Of a stretch of DNA of 64,000 nucleotides, positions 55,909-64,000 are shown piece by piece (position 1 is the stretch's first letter; each line of letters starts with the position of its first letter). Source of the DNA: Streptococcus mitis 17/34. GTDB taxonomy: Bacteria > Bacillota > Bacilli > Lactobacillales > Streptococcaceae. Under the pieces are notes generated by a model, which saw only the letters and a list, made by a program, of their open reading frames with translations, was not told where the DNA came from and did no database searches. The stretch lies in contig ASZZ01000006.1 of the NCBI GenBank assembly GCA_000430305.1, forward strand, positions 1 to 64,000, read 5' to 3'. The translations under genes and the position numbers were made by a program.

Positions 55909-55987
55909 AAAGAGAACAATTCAAATTGAGGCTCAACTTCTTCGTTTTTAAAACGCATGAGGTTGGATAAAGAGTCTTTAAAATCAG

Positions 55988-56042
55988 AAAAATGCATATT
56001 ATCAGATATTGAAAAAATTTGATGATATGCATTTTATTTTTC
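55988..56042 (+). terminator. Terminator-like hairpin after yaaA
   Basis: AAAATGCATATTATCA (55988-56003) and TGATGATATGCATTTT (56020-56035) form a long stem with T residues after it. It lies 80 bases past yaaA. The remainder of this gap up to 56227 is AT-rich and shows only a possible promoter (56140-56200); nothing else is recognised. Confidence 0.65.
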
Positions 56043-56226
56043 TAGAGTATTTTGGAGATTTTATACTTTAATTTTACTAGGATTGAAAGAAAAAATTAGT
56101 CATTTCCTATCTTTTCTATTGCTTTATTGGCTATCATTTGTTATATTAAAAGTGTAATTATTTTTTATTTAATGACGTAAGTGTTGCACTTTTTAGACAG
56201 AAAGGAGTATTTTTTTGAACAGCGAA

Positions 56227-56240
56227 TGTAAACGCTTACG
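56227..56240 (+). promoter_or_regulatory. cre-like CcpA site before the GH101 gene
   Basis: TGTAAACGCTTACG fits the catabolite-responsive element apart from the last base. It lies 27 bases before the start codon, so a bound CcpA would block transcription when glucose is plentiful, sensible for a glycan-degrading enzyme. A similar site precedes the next surface gene. Confidence 0.65.
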
Positions 56241-56260
56241 GATAAAATGAAAGGATTTAA

Positions 56261-63289
<7,029 letters not shown>

Positions 63290-63360
63290 AATATACAAGA
63301 GTTTTCATTAAAAGGGAGCTCAAACTCTCTGCTTGTTCTAGTGGAGAAAAAAGAATACCC

Positions 63361-63389
63361 AGAGAGGACCTCTAGGTCCTCTCTTTTTC
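63361..63389 (+). terminator. Terminator of the protease-GH101 gene
   Basis: AGAGAGGACCT and AGGTCCTCTCT form an almost perfect 11-base stem with a two-base loop, followed by TTTTT. Confidence 0.88.
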
Positions 63390-63399
63390 TAAAGGGAAA

Positions 63400-63413
63400 T
63401 GAGAACGTTTACG
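63400..63413 (+). promoter_or_regulatory. cre-like CcpA site before the last gene
   Basis: TGAGAACGTTTACG resembles the cre in front of the GH101 gene and is followed, as there, by an ATGAAAGGA-type RBS region. It lies about 32 bases before the ATG. Confidence 0.55.
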
Positions 63414-63444
63414 ATTGTGAGCGTATGAAAGGAAATAGGAAAAA

Positions 63445-64000
63445 ATGGGAAAACATTTTTTTGAGAAACGGTGTCATTATAGTATTCGTAAATTTACGAT
63501 TGGTGCAGCTTCTGTTATGATTGGTGCCAGTATCTTTGGTGCTGGCATGGTTCAAGCAGCTGAAACAGAAGGACCTGCTGAGACAGAAGGAACAATAACA
63601 CAGGCTCATCCTCTGGATAAACTGCCAGCAGATATAGCAGCAGCAATTGAAAAAGCAGAAACTGCTACTACGACGGAGGATACTGAAATTCAACCAAGTG
63701 AGACAGAAAGTCAGCCTGAAAATACTGGAGAAACAGTTACAAAACCAACTGAAACTCCTGCTCCTAAGGAAGAAACAACTCCAAAACCAGCAGAAACTCC
63801 CAAAGAAGAAGTAGCTCCAGCAGCTAAACCTGCTGAAAAGCCAGTGGCCAAAGATTTGGTCGAAACTCCAGATGTCAATCATTTAGAAAAAGCTTCTGCT
63901 ACAGCATCAAACCATGAAGCAAACACACAGTACACAGCAGAAAAGGCAATTGACGGAAAACCTGATACTCGCTGGGCTACTGATCAAAATGTTGAAAAAC
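63445..64000 (+). CDS. YSIRK-signal surface protein, 5' part only
   Basis: Open to the right edge (185 codons seen). ATG 63445 is preceded by AAAGGAAATAGG. The YSIRK signal (EKRCHYSIRKFTIGAASVMIG) ends near VQAAE at residue 38. A Pro/Thr/Glu-rich stalk (about 40-140) follows, and then ATASNHEANTQYTAEKAIDGKPDTRWATD, the typical start of an F5/8 type C (discoidin-like) carbohydrate-binding domain. The enzyme or adhesin part lies outside. A cell-wall glycosidase is a fair guess because of the neighbour and the cre-like site, but it is not shown. Confidence 0.85.
   Translation, partial: MGKHFFEKRCHYSIRKFTIGAASVMIGASIFGAGMVQAAETEGPAETEGTITQAHPLDKLPADIAAAIEKAETATTTEDTEIQPSETESQPENTGETVTKPTETPAPKEETTPKPAETPKEEVAPAAKPAEKPVAKDLVETPDVNHLEKASATASNHEANTQYTAEKAIDGKPDTRWATDQNVEK

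Noticed and set aside
63409-63882. A 157-residue minus-strand open frame opposite the last gene
   Set aside because: Its Cys/Phe/Ser-rich product is the antisense of the YSIRK stalk. The plus strand has RBS, signal peptide and a known domain.

Overview
The window looks like chromosomal DNA of a Mitis-group Streptococcus close to S. pneumoniae, probably S. mitis or a near relative. Evidence seen here: three BOX repeats, the murM-murN pair, a choline-binding LytC-type lysozyme, an SpNOX-type NADPH oxidase, YSIRK/LPXTG surface proteins, low G+C and typical streptococcal promoters. No tRNA, rRNA, prophage, insertion sequence or CRISPR array is visible.

Layout. 1-2640: msmK (CcpA-type site in front), a BOX repeat and an SpNOX-like oxidase. 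2780-5700 (minus strand): a polar amino-acid ABC importer. 5860-26150: a mostly plus-strand housekeeping run: recJ, RNase J2, esterase, murM-murN, a matrixin-like protease, uvrC, a phosphoesterase, an amino-acid-binding lipoprotein (minus), nitroreductase, pepV, a UDG-like protein, rhodanese, brnQ, an M42 peptidase, a HIT protein, an LD-carboxypeptidase and rplK-rplA. 26300-37910: apt, metA (MET-box), dnaD, tpiA, lytC, dpr, dfr, clpX, ysxC, ridA, and rapZ-yvcK-whiA. 37920-38220: a compact type I toxin-antitoxin locus of Fst/par design. 38340-47710: ferredoxin-NADP reductase, cdaA-cdaR-glmM, DUF1149, DegV, then dapB behind a strongly folded leader RNA, cca and an ABC-F protein. 47730-51940: manganese homeostasis, with mntE divergent from a P-type ATPase behind a yybP-ykoY Mn riboswitch. 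52000-55910: GST-like, deformylase-like and membrane proteins, and yaaA. 56200-64000: cell-surface region with a 2340-residue sortase-anchored protein that joins a trypsin/V8-like serine protease to a GH101 endo-alpha-N-acetylgalactosaminidase, followed by the start of a second YSIRK protein with an F5/8-type-C-like segment. Both surface genes have cre-like sites.

A striking property is that eleven otherwise ordinary genes (aa-permease, recJ, murM, rplA, lytC, clpX, whiA, cca, mgtA-like, GST-like and the 53.3-kb membrane gene) are each broken by one-base indels in short homopolymers (twelve events, ten of them losses). Several are essential or near-essential in relatives, so sequencing or assembly error is the likeliest cause. 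I list these genes at full length as frameshifted rather than as real losses of function.

The most interesting items are the Fst-like toxin/antisense RNA pair at 37.93-38.22 kb, the protease-GH101 fusion, the unidentified structured leader in front of dapB, and repeated L1-operator-like motifs before both rplK and rplA.
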